From Embiotoca jacksoni (lineage: Eukaryota; Chordata; Actinopteri; Embiotocidae): a stretch of DNA of 64,000 bases. Positions 27,404 through 39,016 of this stretch are shown piece after piece. Position numbers and translations under genes: made by a program. Every line of letters starts with the position of its first letter. Position 1 is the stretch's first letter. The DNA lies in contig JAKOON010000009.1 in the NCBI GenBank assembly GCA_022577435.1, forward strand, positions 10,016,911-10,080,910, read 5' to 3'. Under the pieces are notes generated by a model. The model made no database searches. It was not told the DNA's origin and was given only the letters and a program-made list of their open reading frames with translations.

Positions 27404-30400
27404 CGCGCGTGTGTGTGCGTGATGGGGGGTGGATGATACCTGCAGCGAATCTCAAACCTGTGACTCTCTCCACACCCCACCCCACAGGCCCAGCCAGCAT
27501 GGAGCAGATCAGGCAGCTCCTTTTTAACATGTCCCAGATGTGCAGCCGGGCCTCTGTGTGCCGCAGCAGTTACTGCTAGTTAAAGGACTGAAAGCAGTGA
27601 AGGAATGGACCGGGAGCATGCAAAGCGCTACCCACCATCTACTGTAAAATACACGCAAAGGTTTCAGAGCCTTGTCTGGTTTTGTCAGGAGGCGAAACTA
27701 CTTTTTCCATTTGCAGACAATTTCACCCCACTCTCACCTGACTCTCCTTCATTTTCTATAATCCCAGGCTCTCTTTTCTTTACTAATGCAGTCTTAACAG
27801 TGATTGTAGGTCTTTGAAGTCTGTTAGGAAGTCTGCATGAGACTGGAGGCTCAAAGCTCCTCCTGCTACTATCTTTGCGGAATGAGCAGGTTAAAGGAGT
27901 TCACATGAAAGTGAATGCAGTAATGCTTGTGTCTGTGTGTACACATAAGTGAAACAACTTCTTTACTTTAGAGAAAGTAGTATTACTACCATGTAAAATA
28001 CAAAGCAAAAGTCATGCAGTTCAAATGTTTTGAAGAAAAACTAAATAAGTTATACAGAATGGCTCCTTTTAAGAGTTGTATTGTCATTTGCAATAATGTG
28101 TAAGCAGCGTTTTATTGTTTCTCTGCAAAGACGTGTATTTTATGTAATGTAGTGAATTAAAAAGTGCAATTTTCACTCTGAAATTAAGTGAATTATAAAG
28201 TAATATAACATGGGAATACTTAAAGCACAGTACAGTTCTCGAGTAAATATACTCAGTTACTTTCCACCGCTGCCTGTATGTTTAATCTTTCCTATGCACC
28301 TAGCATAACACAGCATGCACAGGATCACAGAAACTTCCAGTAAGCTCCTACTCAAACCTTCAGCGGAGCTGTCGATTAAAACCACGTACGTTTATCGAGC
28401 TCCTCCAAATTTCCACCCGGGCTCTGCCTCAACCACCCCTGCAAGAATGTGAAATATGTTTGCATGTTTAAAAAAAGTTCTTTATTCTGTCTGGATTCTT
28501 TTTTCCATGTTAGTGTTAGTTGAAAAATCTTGGCAACAGTCAGCCTATAAACACACAGATAGACTTCCCAGCCATCTTCAGTGGGGAGGAGCAGATATGT
28601 CCAAGAATACAGATTATTTTGTTTCATACATTTGCAGCTTGCTTTTTATATTGACAAAGGTGAAACTCTGACTGGTCAACTAAAAGGCACTGCATCTTGC
28701 TTTAGAAGAGAAATCCTGGTTTGGGGTTTTCGTGATGTAGAAATTTGTTTATTCAGCTCATTCTGCTAAATTTGGATGTGTTGTATGAAACCACTGGAGC
28801 GTCCTTAAAACCAGCTATTTCTGAGCCCACGCTATGAGGAGAAAGCAGTACAAAGCGCCCTGGATTTCATTAAATCATGTCTTTTCTAATGCTAAAAGGG
28901 AAAAATGTTTGAGTGGACACACACGTTTACTATACTGCATTGTACTGGGTTGTCTTGTTTTGTCCTGTAAGGCTCTTTGCTGTCATGGGATGTTTCATCT
29001 GTCCTATTTATGCCATATTCCTGGTGGTTTTGAAAGTGAGGAGCTTCCAGCTATATATATATGTGTGTGTGTGTGTGGGGGGGGGGGGGGGGCGCCTGTG
29101 GGGCCCAGGAATGAAGCCCACTGCCACAGCATCCAGTGACCTAATGCAAAAGGCAGCAGGGTCTAGCACTATTCACTATTCTCTCTATGTGCCTTGTCTC
29201 CCCCTCTCTCCAGTGATTATGGTCTCCCCTGTCACTAAGCACTTTGTCACGCTCGGACGAAGAGCATGATGGGGGCTGGAGGGGGTTGTTGGGGGCGCAG
29301 GAATGTCACATGCATAGATGGACTTGTAGCTGGATCTGCTGTAAACAGAGCAACAGGCTGGAGGTTATAGGCTACTGCTGTATAGGAGTAAGATGATGAA
29401 TATACGTCATAGCTGTCTTGTTAAAAATGCTCCAAAGTTCTAAACTTTTCATTAGCGAAACAAAACAGCCCTATTTGTAATGATGAACTTTAAAATAATC
29501 CAATGAGGTTTCCAATTATTTAGTTTCAAGAAGTTGGAGACGTTCCTCAAGCCATAAAAATAGATTTTGACATGGCAGGAAACATGAAGCTTTAGCTTTA
29601 TGCCCCGTGTCCACACTAATCCAACATTAATACAGACAACAATGACCTTGACAACCACGGGTAAATTCAACATGGAGCATGTAGCTACTGCCTACATGCT
29701 CAGGAAGCAAGCTATTATATGAGCGACGGTGTTGCACTGCATTCGGTGGCACACCAGATCCACTCTTCTATCATTCATTAAGGCAGCTGGGAGTTTAGAA
29801 AAGTTTCTTTTTGGAAACCTTCTACTTCCGAGCTAAGAGAGTTCAGAAACATGCAACATGGAGGCTACCTGAAAGTGTGCTCAATTTCTGCTGTCAAAAT
29901 ACAGAAAAGTGACCAACAACATATCCAACCAATCCAGGTAAACCAACACGGGGACAAAATAAAACTCAGGAGGTCAATATTATTTGTACACAACATTTCT
30001 ACATGTTTTGATGCACTGCCTCGATTTAACATTAACACAGCTAGAAAACGAGGTAGGCTAAGCTAACCAGGTCTGACACCTCGAAGCAAGTACGTTTCTT
30101 CCTATTACCACTTCCTAAAATTCCTCGTCGAATATTCCTAGTTCGACTGGCATTCAGGTATATTTTGCCATTCGGAGGTCTGACCTTTTGCACTTCCCAG
30201 TTGCTCTTTACCGCGTCCACGTTGTTACTCCAACGCTCTCACCACTACAGAACCACCACTGCCTTTCACAGAACGTGATGCCTCACCAAACACGGTGTAT
30301 CCACAGCTTTGGGTGGCATGCCCAGTGTCGTGAACGATCACGTGATGTAAACGGTGAAGCGGTGCTAAACCACTTGTTTGTACTGACAGAGATTAGATCG

Positions 30401-32791
30401 TTTTAGTTTTAAAATGCCATTTTAGAACGAACACATTAGTGCGGGCATATCTTTAGCTGGAAAAGGGGACTGTGCCGATTTGTTCTTTTAAACCTGCTGT
30501 AATTTGGCCACTTTCAGACGGTAGGAACAAGTTATAAGCAGCGTAGTTTTTTTTTGTTTTGGGTTTTTAGTGTGTATGCAAGTGCATATGAGCAATCAGG
30601 TTAGGTGGTTAAATATGAAAAAAACATTTCATATTTAAATTACCAACTGTAATCTGGTGGTTTTTTTTGCACGCTCTGGTGTTAGTGCAGTAATCATTGC
30701 TTCTGTGAAGCAGTTTCAAAGGATTTTATGTTTGTAAAGTTTCTCAATTGGGCTGCTGGAGTCTGGGTCAGATCAATGGGTAAAAATATCATTACCAGGG
30801 GTCACACCCCTGAGGGGCCGCCGCCTTCAACCCAAGTCCCACGTACACATCATAACAAGGCTTTCCGCGATAGTTGTGTATTAAAGTAGTAATATTTGTC
30901 CGTCTTTTGATAAACCGTATGCTGCTGAATGGTAATAAAGTAGTGTATTTTTTTTATGTTACTAGCACTTCAATTCTTCCTGTTAGCATTCTATTGTAGT
31001 TTGTGTTTTTCCCGTCCGTGCAGTGTCTTCTGTGCCAGCACAGGTACAACAAAAATATTTAACATACTGCGCCAATTTTCACAATGCCCCGTGTGAAATC
31101 TCACGCACGCCGTTGGCCCCGAACGCCTCTTAAAACATTAGTCTGAACTTCTGTTATGCGATTGTGGTGCCTCTGCTGTTACATTTTCACTCAAGTGTAG
31201 CCACAGGAGATAACGTCTGTTTGTCTACAACAGCCCACCATTTTAGTGCTTACAGAGTAGTTTACACACACACACACAAAAGAAATTCCCTGTTGATTAA
31301 TTCTCTCCTTTTATTCCTGCGTATCGCTCACTTTATATCGCACACAAAATTTAGAAAGGATTTGAAAGACTGCCTCTGAACGGAAGTGTGTTTTTTTGGC
31401 TTCGTCCTCACTCTCTGTTTACAGTTGGGTCGAATGTTAGAAGACCTGCCAGGAACAAGTGTGCCGAGAGGTCCTAATGGTTGATCATAAAACTCGTTGG
31501 ATTCCTGGTTTTTATGAGAGACGCTGGAAAAGCAGTAGAACTTTAAAGAAATGCCTTCTTTTCACAGCTTTCGTCAAGTAGAGGTGGGGTTCAGTGGAAC
31601 AAAGACTATTTTTCCTCTTTTTCCTTGTTTATGCGAGCTTAAGAACAGCATGACACGTTTAATAGCAACTGAGAACCAGACAGAAACCAGTTTGCGAACT
31701 AGCTTCTCATTGGTCTTTTTTTTTTCCCCCAACACAAAACTTTAGGATTCGGGTAGTTCTCATAAAAAAAAAAAAAAAAAAACATTTACAAAATAGTGCT
31801 AGATCACATTATCTAAACGGTGTCGTTGCAAGTTAGTAATAGCTAGTTGCTTTAGGTCGAAGCAGCCTGGATCTAGAAGTTATGCAGAGCTCCAACCTGT
31901 TCGGCGATATCGCCAACTGCATTTACCACCACATTCCTCCGGTGTCGGAGGGTGCAGACAAGCAGGCAGCCACACTTCAGCACAGAGCAGAATGTCGAAG
32001 TCATCCAGAAGCGGTCTTCTCACCTCTGACCTCGTCCCCTGACCTCGCAAGTGTTGGAGCCACGTTAGGTGGTGTTTTCTGGCGTCCCAGGGTTTTAGGT
32101 CCAGTATCCCTAAATACAGCCAATAGAACAAGAAAGGATTTAGGTTTACAAGGGGAGAAAACATAGCAACTTTGAAATCCCACTGTCAGTTTTAGATATT
32201 TCTTTATCCACCAAGATGTGCCAGAGCTCTCATATTCCCCTTACTGATACTCTTTACCTCAGATGCTGTTGAAAATGTTTTTTCCATCTCTGTCAGCATT
32301 TAGCCTCACTATTAACTGGCTGGATTTTTTTTTTTTGTGGAATTCCCTGACCTTGAAGTTTACAACAAAGTGAAGTTTAGAGTAAATGCAAACAGCTGCT
32401 GTGCTCATGCAGCCTCTACACACAGTACGCCTTCCTCGATTTGTTTTTCACCTTAATTGATATCATTCCACACTGTGATCAGTAAATGATCCTTGATAGT
32501 AAATTGCAGTGTGGAAATAAGGAGTAACAGCTAATTGAAACATCAAGTTCTTCTAATAGGCTTTAGTTCTGAGGTGTTGTTGAGCCTGCAGATGCCTGGC
32601 AGTGACCCGACACTTTGATCAACGGGTTCACATTGGCTTACCCATCATGCTTCAGTGTAGCAGCAGGGATTAGGTTTGTCAGGAGTTGTTACAATAACCA
32701 TTGTGTGATTGGCTGGAACATGCTCACTTTGTGTGTGAGCGTGTGTGTGTGTGTGTGTGAGCGTGTGTGTGAGCGTGTGTGTGAGCGTGTG

Positions 32792-32836
<45 letters not shown>

Positions 32837-35800
32837 TACACTTGTTCAGAACTAGAACGCTGTGACACCTGATAGTTCATCCTTATTTCTTTGAAGTAAT
32901 CATGGACCTTTATGAGATCGGTTTGGTTTAGGAAAGTCTTTTTTTTTTTCATCTATAATTTAAAAGAGGATGGTAATTTTCTTGCATTAGCCTTGACTGC
33001 AGTTACATTTATCTGAAAGTCTTTAATAGTTCTTAAAGAAAAACTGTGTTCACCATTATACACAATTTCTATTATGGAGTGTGTTTTTTGTTTTTCTTCC
33101 TCTTCTCTTCTGGTGCACTGCTGTAGCAGAGACTATAGTCCTTTACAATGGAAAAACCCTTTATAGTTTACTTAATGCACCGGTTGTGAATATAATACCT
33201 GAGGCCTGCAGACACACTTAGACAGACAGGGTTTTGCAGACACAGTCTGCTTCTCTGACTTGACATCTTAATTTGTTTGGCCTCTCCAAATACTGCAATC
33301 TCCTGATGCTCCAGCCACACTTGTTATGGAAGGCAGCTCACAATTATTTTCATCATTTAATCTATTGATTATTTTCTAAATTTACTGGTTAATAATGAAT
33401 GCCAATTAGTTTTCTGTCAATCAGCTGTTCCATTATTTATTAATTGTTGGACTATCGTGTGCTTAAAGGTTCTATATATAGGATTTCTGTTTTTCAGAGC
33501 ATAAAATGACGTCAGGGTTTAAAGAATGGGAGCAGCAAGTAGCAGTGTATCTGCATCACCTGCGGCTGTTTTGGTTGTTGTCTAAATGCCTTCTTTCTTA
33601 CTGACTTGGCTCACCTTCTTCCATAAAACTATGTGACGGTACTTGATGTTTGGTAATTATCCAGAAAGGTAATTGGCGTTTTAGCGAGGTAAACAGCCAT
33701 CCTTATAGAGTTAGCACACGTGTGATTACATCACTTGGATTACATTGGGTTTGCCCTAGAACACGACTTTTTAATCAATATCCGAAATGGTGATATGTTC
33801 CAACTCTTTTGGTCGGTTACTGACACCGATATACACATATATTCCTTCTAACCTAATAGCAGAGAACATCAAGTCTCTCTTGTTGTGGAATTAACATATT
33901 ATTAAACCTTCTCTTATTGTGATGGCCCGCTGGAAGATGCAGACAAAAAAAAGCTTTTCAACGTGTACACATTCACAGGGCATAATGAGAAAACTACATT
34001 AACTTGCACTGTAAAGCTTGCCATATTTATTTTTACATCACGATTTCTTTCAAACAAAACGGTAAGCTTCATTCTATTTAAACTAGGGATAGGCCATGAT
34101 TTTTGTATTTTTAAAGAGTCATTAAAAACTGAAAAGTCAAATCATTTACCACCAGAAGGTGGCAGTAATGCCACTAAAAGCTGTTTGCCAACTGCCAACA
34201 AAAAGAAGAGGAGAAGAACACATTACTACCGTCTTGGGTAAAACAAGTGATGCTGTGAAATAACCAAAAAGTAGTCTGCCAGGTAAAGCCAGCATAACAT
34301 AAGTATACTTCAGCTGAGCACAGTCTTCTGAGAGCGAGGTACTGAGCAGACGGTCCATCTACAGGTCAACAATCAATGGCTAGCTTTGTCACAAGACATA
34401 GTAAGTTGGAATAATGGTCATCTCGTTGCCAGAATAGTAATTAGTATTAAAAAAGTATTTTTGCTTAAAATGCTCATCCCTACCTTAAACATGTTTGAAT
34501 GATGCTTTCCCTGAGACAATCATTACAAATAGCTTCTTAGAGACTTGATGACGTCGTGCAGCGTGCGCACCCGCACAAAGGAGTTATGGCATTGAACATT
34601 TTCTTTCAATTATAATTAAAGTGCAATTTTATCACATCTGTAGAAATGTTCCTTTTGTGCTGATACTGATGATTTGCCTGTATGATCTCAAGTGGCTGGT
34701 GTTGCATTTAGAGGAAGGAGGAGAGAAATAACCCTGCTGTAAATAGAAGACGTCACTGGAGCAGACTTTAACCACAGACTTTTTAAAATGTAGTTTTCCT
34801 GGTGGATTGTGGTTGTGCACACAATAGTGTAATGAGCACTGTGCCCCAAACTCCTGCTCATCTTAACTAAACTTTCCTCTTCAGCTATTGCCCCTGGATA
34901 GATCAGACACACCCCATGTCTCTGAATTTGTAGGTTTCTTAAAACAAACGACACCAACAGATGTGTCTTACGGGGTTTTGCTGAACAGCTGTGAGATATT
35001 ACACACAGAAAGCACAATTATAGTTGTACACATTGGATTTCTCACTGAAAGATCATCTGTCCTCCTACCACACACCCCAGTTATGTGGTGTGGCGTTGGT
35101 TTCAGACCGAGGTGAGGGTGTGGAAGCAGGGTGTTGCACCAAAAACCTTTAATGAGACTCTGCTGCAATCCCCTACAATATGGTTCCGATCAGGGAGACT
35201 TGCACTTGTGGCAGAAATTCCAGCCCTGTAGCAAATGCCTTGTCTGGATTCAATCAAATCAGCTTCTGCCACAACATGCTCAGAAAACTAAGAACACCAT
35301 GCACTTTAAGCTTGATTATAATCAGACGGTTTTGCTATAAATGGAATATTTTTTTTATTTTTTATTATTATTTAAAAAAAAGCTCATTTTGAAGCAGCCC
35401 CGTTGCATTTCTTTATCAGGCACCTCTGGCACAGCAGCTGGGCTCAAGTCCGAGCACTTGACAACATTTCTTTATGCTGAGCCAAGACACGTCAATCTAC
35501 CGTTTCACTACCACTCATTTATCATTCCTACTTTGTCATGTTTCTCATTTTCCACAATTTAGTCTTTGCCAATTCCACGTGTGCTGCGGTCAACTGCCGA
35601 CGTCCACACGCTGCCTCTTCTCACCTGACAGCGAGCACACAGACCCTCTATATCCATTTTCTTTTCTTTTGTAGTATATGCCTTTGCTTTGTCAACACTC
35701 TGCTCAGGGAGCAGGAGGTGGTGGGGGAAGACAACATATATCACTGATGAGTCAGCACTGCATAGGGAGCTGGAGGGACGGCTAGCCAGCTGGCTCTGCT

Positions 35801-38507
35801 CAGAGACTCCAAATTTATTTCGTTGTTTAAAGACGGGGCCAAAATTACCGTGCGCTCACCCATTGAGGCACAGACCACCAATATACACAGCAATTTGATA
35901 AAAAACAAAGTGTCCCAAACAGCAGGGCAAGCATGACTCATCATCATGCAAGTGCAGGAGCCGATGCTCCCGCCTGGGGACACCACTTCCTGTCACATCA
36001 GGGTTTACTGTGTCCAGATTTCCTGTCAGCCTGAGAAGGGAAGATTAGAGAGCTATCAAGTTATTTATTCACCATGGAGCGCAATTTTTTTTTCTCTCTA
36101 GCTCGCACTGTCCTTCAACTGAAACACAACTCAATGAATGCACTCATTTAGTTTTTAGCGTGACACCCTAGAGCCGCGGTTCTCAACTAGTCTGACCTCA
36201 GGAGCTGCATTTTCCGTTCATCATGAAGTCTCGACCCAAAATTTTGACATTTTTAAGCCATTCAAATTTTTTTCATGTAAAAATAGGACAGCACTGTTAA
36301 AAACATTAAATAAACATAAAAAGTTGCATGAAAAGTGCAACTAAAGCTACAAAAATGAATAAATTAAAGGCATATTTATCTTGAATTATAGGCTTTTTAA
36401 ACAAGTTTAAACTGGCGATGCCCATCAAGTGTCAAAAATCTAAATTAAACCGTATGAAATATAAAATAAAAAGGCTGACTTTTCTTGAACTAAATTTTTT
36501 TTTTTTTTTTTTTTTTTTACAAATGCTCATGTAACAATGTTAGTTTTGTTTAATACTGCACAGTACTGTAGTTGTGCTGCATCATTGCAAATATATCCTT
36601 CATAATTAAAGCAACGCCCTCAAAAACAGCCCCAATCTAAAAGTTGGTAACGACTGCCTTTATCCTGTCATGTTTATTCTTCTAGTTTATCCAAGTTCAT
36701 CTGTGGCAGTGGGTATGTCATTTTGAATACGAGTACTTTAATGAGTACTTCATTGTTTGATGCCACGAGTTCTACGTTTGTATGAAGGATAGTACATGTA
36801 TGTGCCTGTGTATCTGGGGGCAGGTATGCAAACTGAGAATCTCTGCAGCTGCTGCCTGGTAGCAGAAGGGTGGGTCACCTCTGTCGGCACAGGCATGCTC
36901 TGCAAACTCAGCAGTTTTATACACACACTCAGTTTGTCAGTAGTAGCAGTGTGTAAATCTAGTTGACATGTTCAAGTGTAATTTTTCTTAAATTTGAATT
37001 CATCTTTCTAAAAATGTTCACTCTTGACTACTTACAGACTCAATCAGCTCTCAGGCAACAAAACCGTTGTTTCACATCTGGAATGAAAACTATATGAATA
37101 ATTATCTTGTCCTTCACAGGAAAAATTGCTTCAACCACATCTGTGCATAGTCTGAACAAAGGTTACTGAGTTTGTAAGGCAGGTGGTTTGATTTAAAGAT
37201 GTGGTGAATACTGCAGAGATCATGTACAGGTTTCATACTTCTAGTACAGAAATCTTCCTCTTTCATCCATGTTGTGCCTTTCGGTGCTTTTACACAGAGG
37301 ACGAAACACATGAAAGAAAGAAAGTTTTAAACCTGTGTTGCCTGCACATTAATAAGGAGGAAACCTCTTATTTATTACTTTCTCTCTCTCTCTTTTTTTT
37401 TTCTTTGCAGAAGAGGTCGACTATGCTAACTTTGGCACCAACACAATAACTCGTAAAAAGAAGGCAGTGGTCGCGCTGCGCAACAACGATGTCAACCGCA
37501 AGCGTCCTCACATCCGCATCGGCATGCCGCAGGACTTCCGGCCTGTCTCCTCCATCATCGATGTGGACATCCTACCTGAATCTCACCGCCGTGTCCGACT
37601 GTATCGATACGGCTCAGACAAACCCCTGGGCTTTTACATCCGAGATGGAACCAGCGTGCGGGTGACACCTCACGGCCTAGAGAAGGTCCCGGGTATCTTC
37701 ATATCTCGCCTGGTGCCCGGAGGGTTGGCAGAGAGCACCGGGCTGTTGGCGGTAAATGACGAGGTGCTGGAGGTGAATGGCATTGAAGTGACGGGAAAGT
37801 CTTTAGATCAGGTGACAGATATGATGATCGCCAACAGTCACAACCTCATCGTGACAGTGAAGCCGGTGAACCAGCGCAACAACGTGGTCCGGAGCAGCAG
37901 GATCTCTGGCAGCTCAGGCCAGTCGTCTGACAGCAGCGGGTCAACTGGATACCCGAGTTTGTCGGTGGCCTCGGCAGGGGTGACGTCTTCTGGAGCGCAC
38001 GGTTACCAAGACGACCTGGAGAGTGACGAGGAGGCAGATATTGTCATCGAGAGCAGCCTCAAGCGGCCATCTCAGAGGTCGAATGCTTCTCTGGCATCCA
38101 GCGTGTCTCGCACGCACCAGCAGACTCCGACAGCGGCTTCAGGCCCGGTGGCACCACCGAGCCCCCCCACACGTCCATCATCGGTAGTTTCCACTGCCTC
38201 CTTCCACTCCCAGCCGAGTCTCAATGGAGGGTCCCACCACCACCACCACCAACACCACCACCACCACCAACACAGCAGCCTTAGCTACCAGCTCCACAGA
38301 GACCTGAACCTTCAGCACCCCCCACACCAACAGTCCCAACACAGTCATCACCACGTACAGCCTCTGCATCACAGCAGCAACCCAGCCCTCCGCCACAGCA
38401 ACGGCAGTCTGCACAAAATTCTCAGCTCAATGAAAACGGACCCACGGCACAGTCTTGCACTTCCCAGGGGAGGGGTGGAGGAGGATGGCACCGTCATTAC
38501 TCTATAA
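6082..38507 (+). CDS. pard6g: Partitioning defective 6 homolog, gamma-like (Par6)
   Basis: Scaffold of the Par3/Par6/aPKC polarity complex. It links Cdc42-GTP to atypical PKC at apical junctions. Coding exons are 6082-6153, 11039-11261 and 37411-38507, with clean GT-AG joins, giving 463 residues. The start MNRSFNKSQPLR matches Par6 gamma. A PB1 domain spans about residues 19-98: Lys22 in EVKSK is the basic residue expected to contact aPKC, and YADIHGDLLPINNDDN (64-79) is the OPCA-like segment. The semi-CRIB (MPQDFRPVSSIIDVD, about 137-151) runs into a PDZ domain (about 158-252) with KPLGFYIRDG. The tail is Ser- and His-rich and ends in DPRHSLALPRGGVEEDGTVITL-like sequence (here split: DPRHSLALPRGG, then VEEDGTVITL), close to my recollection of the human PARD6G terminus. 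It is longer than the roughly 350-376 residues of human Par6 proteins, almost wholly in this tail. Which teleost duplicate (ga or gb) is not decided. Confidence 0.95.
7412..7434. repeat. 23-nt palindrome ACTGTACGTAC-C-GTACGTACAGT
   Basis: Two 11-nt arms are exact reverse complements around one central base. The GTACGTAC core is alternating purine-pyrimidine. No known protein site is claimed. Confidence 0.9.
10004..10175. repeat. Degraded teleost interspersed repeat
   Basis: TTAAAGGAATAGTTCTGCAT followed by TTTTGGGAAATGTGCTTATTC, TTAGATGAGAAG and CAGCTGGTTAG resembles a repeat seen widely in percomorph introns. The family name is not recalled and the right boundary is approximate. Confidence 0.5.
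11744..11819. repeat. (AC)n microsatellite, 38 units
   Basis: An uninterrupted AC array in pard6g intron 2, about 480 bp after exon 2. It generates the spurious Thr-His and Val-Cys open frames on both strands. Confidence 0.98.
18219..18256. repeat. (GACA)n/(GGGA)n compound array
   Basis: Four to five GACA units run into GGGAGGGAGGGAGGGAGGGGG. The G-rich part has four or more G3 tracts and could form a G-quadruplex on the + strand. Confidence 0.85.
20946..21005. repeat. (TG)n microsatellite
   Basis: About 30 TG units. The left flank AGTTTTGACATTG is identical to that of the array at 23296. Confidence 0.97.
21630..21670. repeat. (AC)n microsatellite, interrupted by GC units
   Basis: About 20 AC dinucleotides with two ACGC interruptions near the left end. 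Confidence 0.95.
23296..23386. repeat. (TG)n microsatellite, about 45 units
   Basis: Long uninterrupted array. It shares the 13-nt left flank AGTTTTGACATTG with the array at 20946. Confidence 0.98.
23828..24170. repeat. Teleost interspersed repeat, family A, copy 2
   Basis: It begins GAGCTGCAATAATAAGTTGG, continues with GATTAGTTGATCGACAGAAA, and has TTGAATATCTTTTTG and AAAACAAGACATTTTA in the interior. The right end near CAGATTATGAGCATG is more decayed than in the copies at 5286 and 42336. It contains no plausible coding sequence. Confidence 0.75.
24638..24716. repeat. (TG)n microsatellite, about 39 units
   Basis: Uninterrupted array followed by a short GA run. Confidence 0.97.
25680..26010. 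repeat. Teleost interspersed repeat relic
   Basis: The segments GTGAACGTGATATCTCAGGA, TTTGGCACAAACATTCACTT and ACTTAAGGATGAACTGATCA, then GACATTTTACACAAA, follow the order of an abundant percomorph repeat I recall. Boundaries are approximate and the class is not assigned. Confidence 0.55.
27311..27421. repeat. (GT)n(GC)n(GT)n alternating tract
   Basis: About 111 bp of perfectly alternating purine-pyrimidine sequence. A central GCGCGCGCGCGC block lies between GT arrays, and GGGGGGTGG follows on the right. Confidence 0.97.
27950..28275. repeat. Teleost interspersed repeat, family B, copy 1 (decayed)
   Basis: The right end GAGTAAATATACTCAGTTAC followed by TTTCCACCGCTG matches the common fish repeat end built around GTAAATGTACTTAGTTACTTTCCACCACTG-like sequence, quoted here from memory and broken by mutations. 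The left part (GAAACAACTTCTTTACTTTAG) is poorly preserved. Confidence 0.55.
32731..32834. repeat. Compound (TG)n / TGTGTGAGCG array
   Basis: TG dinucleotides are interrupted four times by GAGC, giving a 10-bp higher-order period at 32758-32790 before a pure TG tail. Confidence 0.93.
33333..33450. repeat. Family A repeat, internally deleted short copy
   Basis: The two ends of family A are joined with almost no interior. The left half (CAATTATTTTCATCATTTAA) is the reverse complement of the family's 3' end. The right half (CCAATTAGTTTTCTGTCAAT) is the reverse complement of its 5' end. This MITE-like form supports a DNA-transposon origin for the family. Confidence 0.6.
34152..34165 (+). promoter_or_regulatory. 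Near-match to CTCF core (one mismatch)
   Basis: CCAGAAGGTGGCAG differs from the CTCF core consensus CC[AG][CG][CT]AG[AG][GT]GGC[AG][CG] at one position. It lies in pard6g intron 2. Weak on its own. Confidence 0.3.
36165..36660. repeat. Probable hAT-like non-autonomous element
   Basis: It starts near GAGCCGCGGTTCTCAACTAG and TCTGACCTCAGGAGC, and contains GTCTCGACCCAAAATTTTGAC, a motif order I recall from common teleost hAT-derived repeats. The far end near GTTGGTAACGACTGC is only a rough inverted match. An internal poly-T lies at about 36496-36519. Boundaries are tentative. Confidence 0.45.
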
Positions 38508-39010
38508 TACTTAAAAAGACGTACACAGACACGCAAACATCCCAGCTGCTCAGAGACTAAACTGGAACACCAGATGAATATGAGCGCGAGTGTTTTTTGC
38601 CAGATACTAATTGTGTAACTTCTGTTTGTTTTTATGAGATAATTGATAATAGAAAGTTGCCAACAAGGAAAATGTATTGTATATATTTCTTGTATTTTTA
38701 AAAGTCCTCTTTGTCTTACATAAAAAGATTTGTATGTTTGTAATATGCATCAGAACAAATAACTGTTTTTAGGCAAGTCCACTGTATCCTAGAGTTCTGA
38801 ATGTACCTACAGCCTGATATCGTTTCTTAGTGACCACTTTTTTATTAAGATCCTTTCATTCTTATTACCGGGACCAACTTGGGGTTGCTTGTGGATGTTT
38901 TTTAAGAGTAAATCTATATTTCTTATATTCTGATAAATGCTGTGTAGAATGTTTTTTTTAATAGGTCTTTTATGCATTGATGATTGTGATCAAATCCTTG
39001 TATCTGTTTC

Positions 39011-39016
39011 AATAAA
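39011..39016 (+). terminator. Likely polyadenylation signal of pard6g
   Basis: AATAAA lies about 500 bp after the stop codon, in the sequence TTTCAATAAATTATTCTG, and is followed by GT/T-rich sequence. It is the first canonical hexamer in the 3' region. Confidence 0.6.

Larger units (their letters stand above)
11262..37410 (+). other. pard6g intron 2 (26 kb)
   Basis: The donor is CAAG|GTAGGT and the acceptor TTCTTTGCAG|AAG, after a CT-rich tract. The split codon (G + AA) rebuilds Glu99 and joins Q-EEVDYANFGT as expected for Par6. The intron contains seven long (GT)n/(AC)n arrays, family A copies at 23828-24170 and 33333-33450, a family B copy at 27950-28275, other relics at 25680-26010 and 36165-36660, and a C-rich block at 22445-22505. 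Between these I see only non-repetitive sequence without recognisable exons. Both-strand open frames at 31880-32166 match nothing I know. Confidence 0.85.

Noticed and set aside
29580..30400. Possible DNA transposon suggested by TGCCCCGTGTCCACACTAAT
   Set aside because: No matching inverted end could be found downstream and no family was recognised.
31880..32166. Two overlapping 94-codon frames on opposite strands in pard6g intron 2
   Set aside because: No recognisable homology or promoter. Mirror-image open frames in one GC-richer patch are expected by chance.
38178..38414. 78-codon minus-strand frame opposite pard6g exon 3
   Set aside because: Val-rich antisense shadow of the His-codon (CAC) repeats in the Par6 tail.
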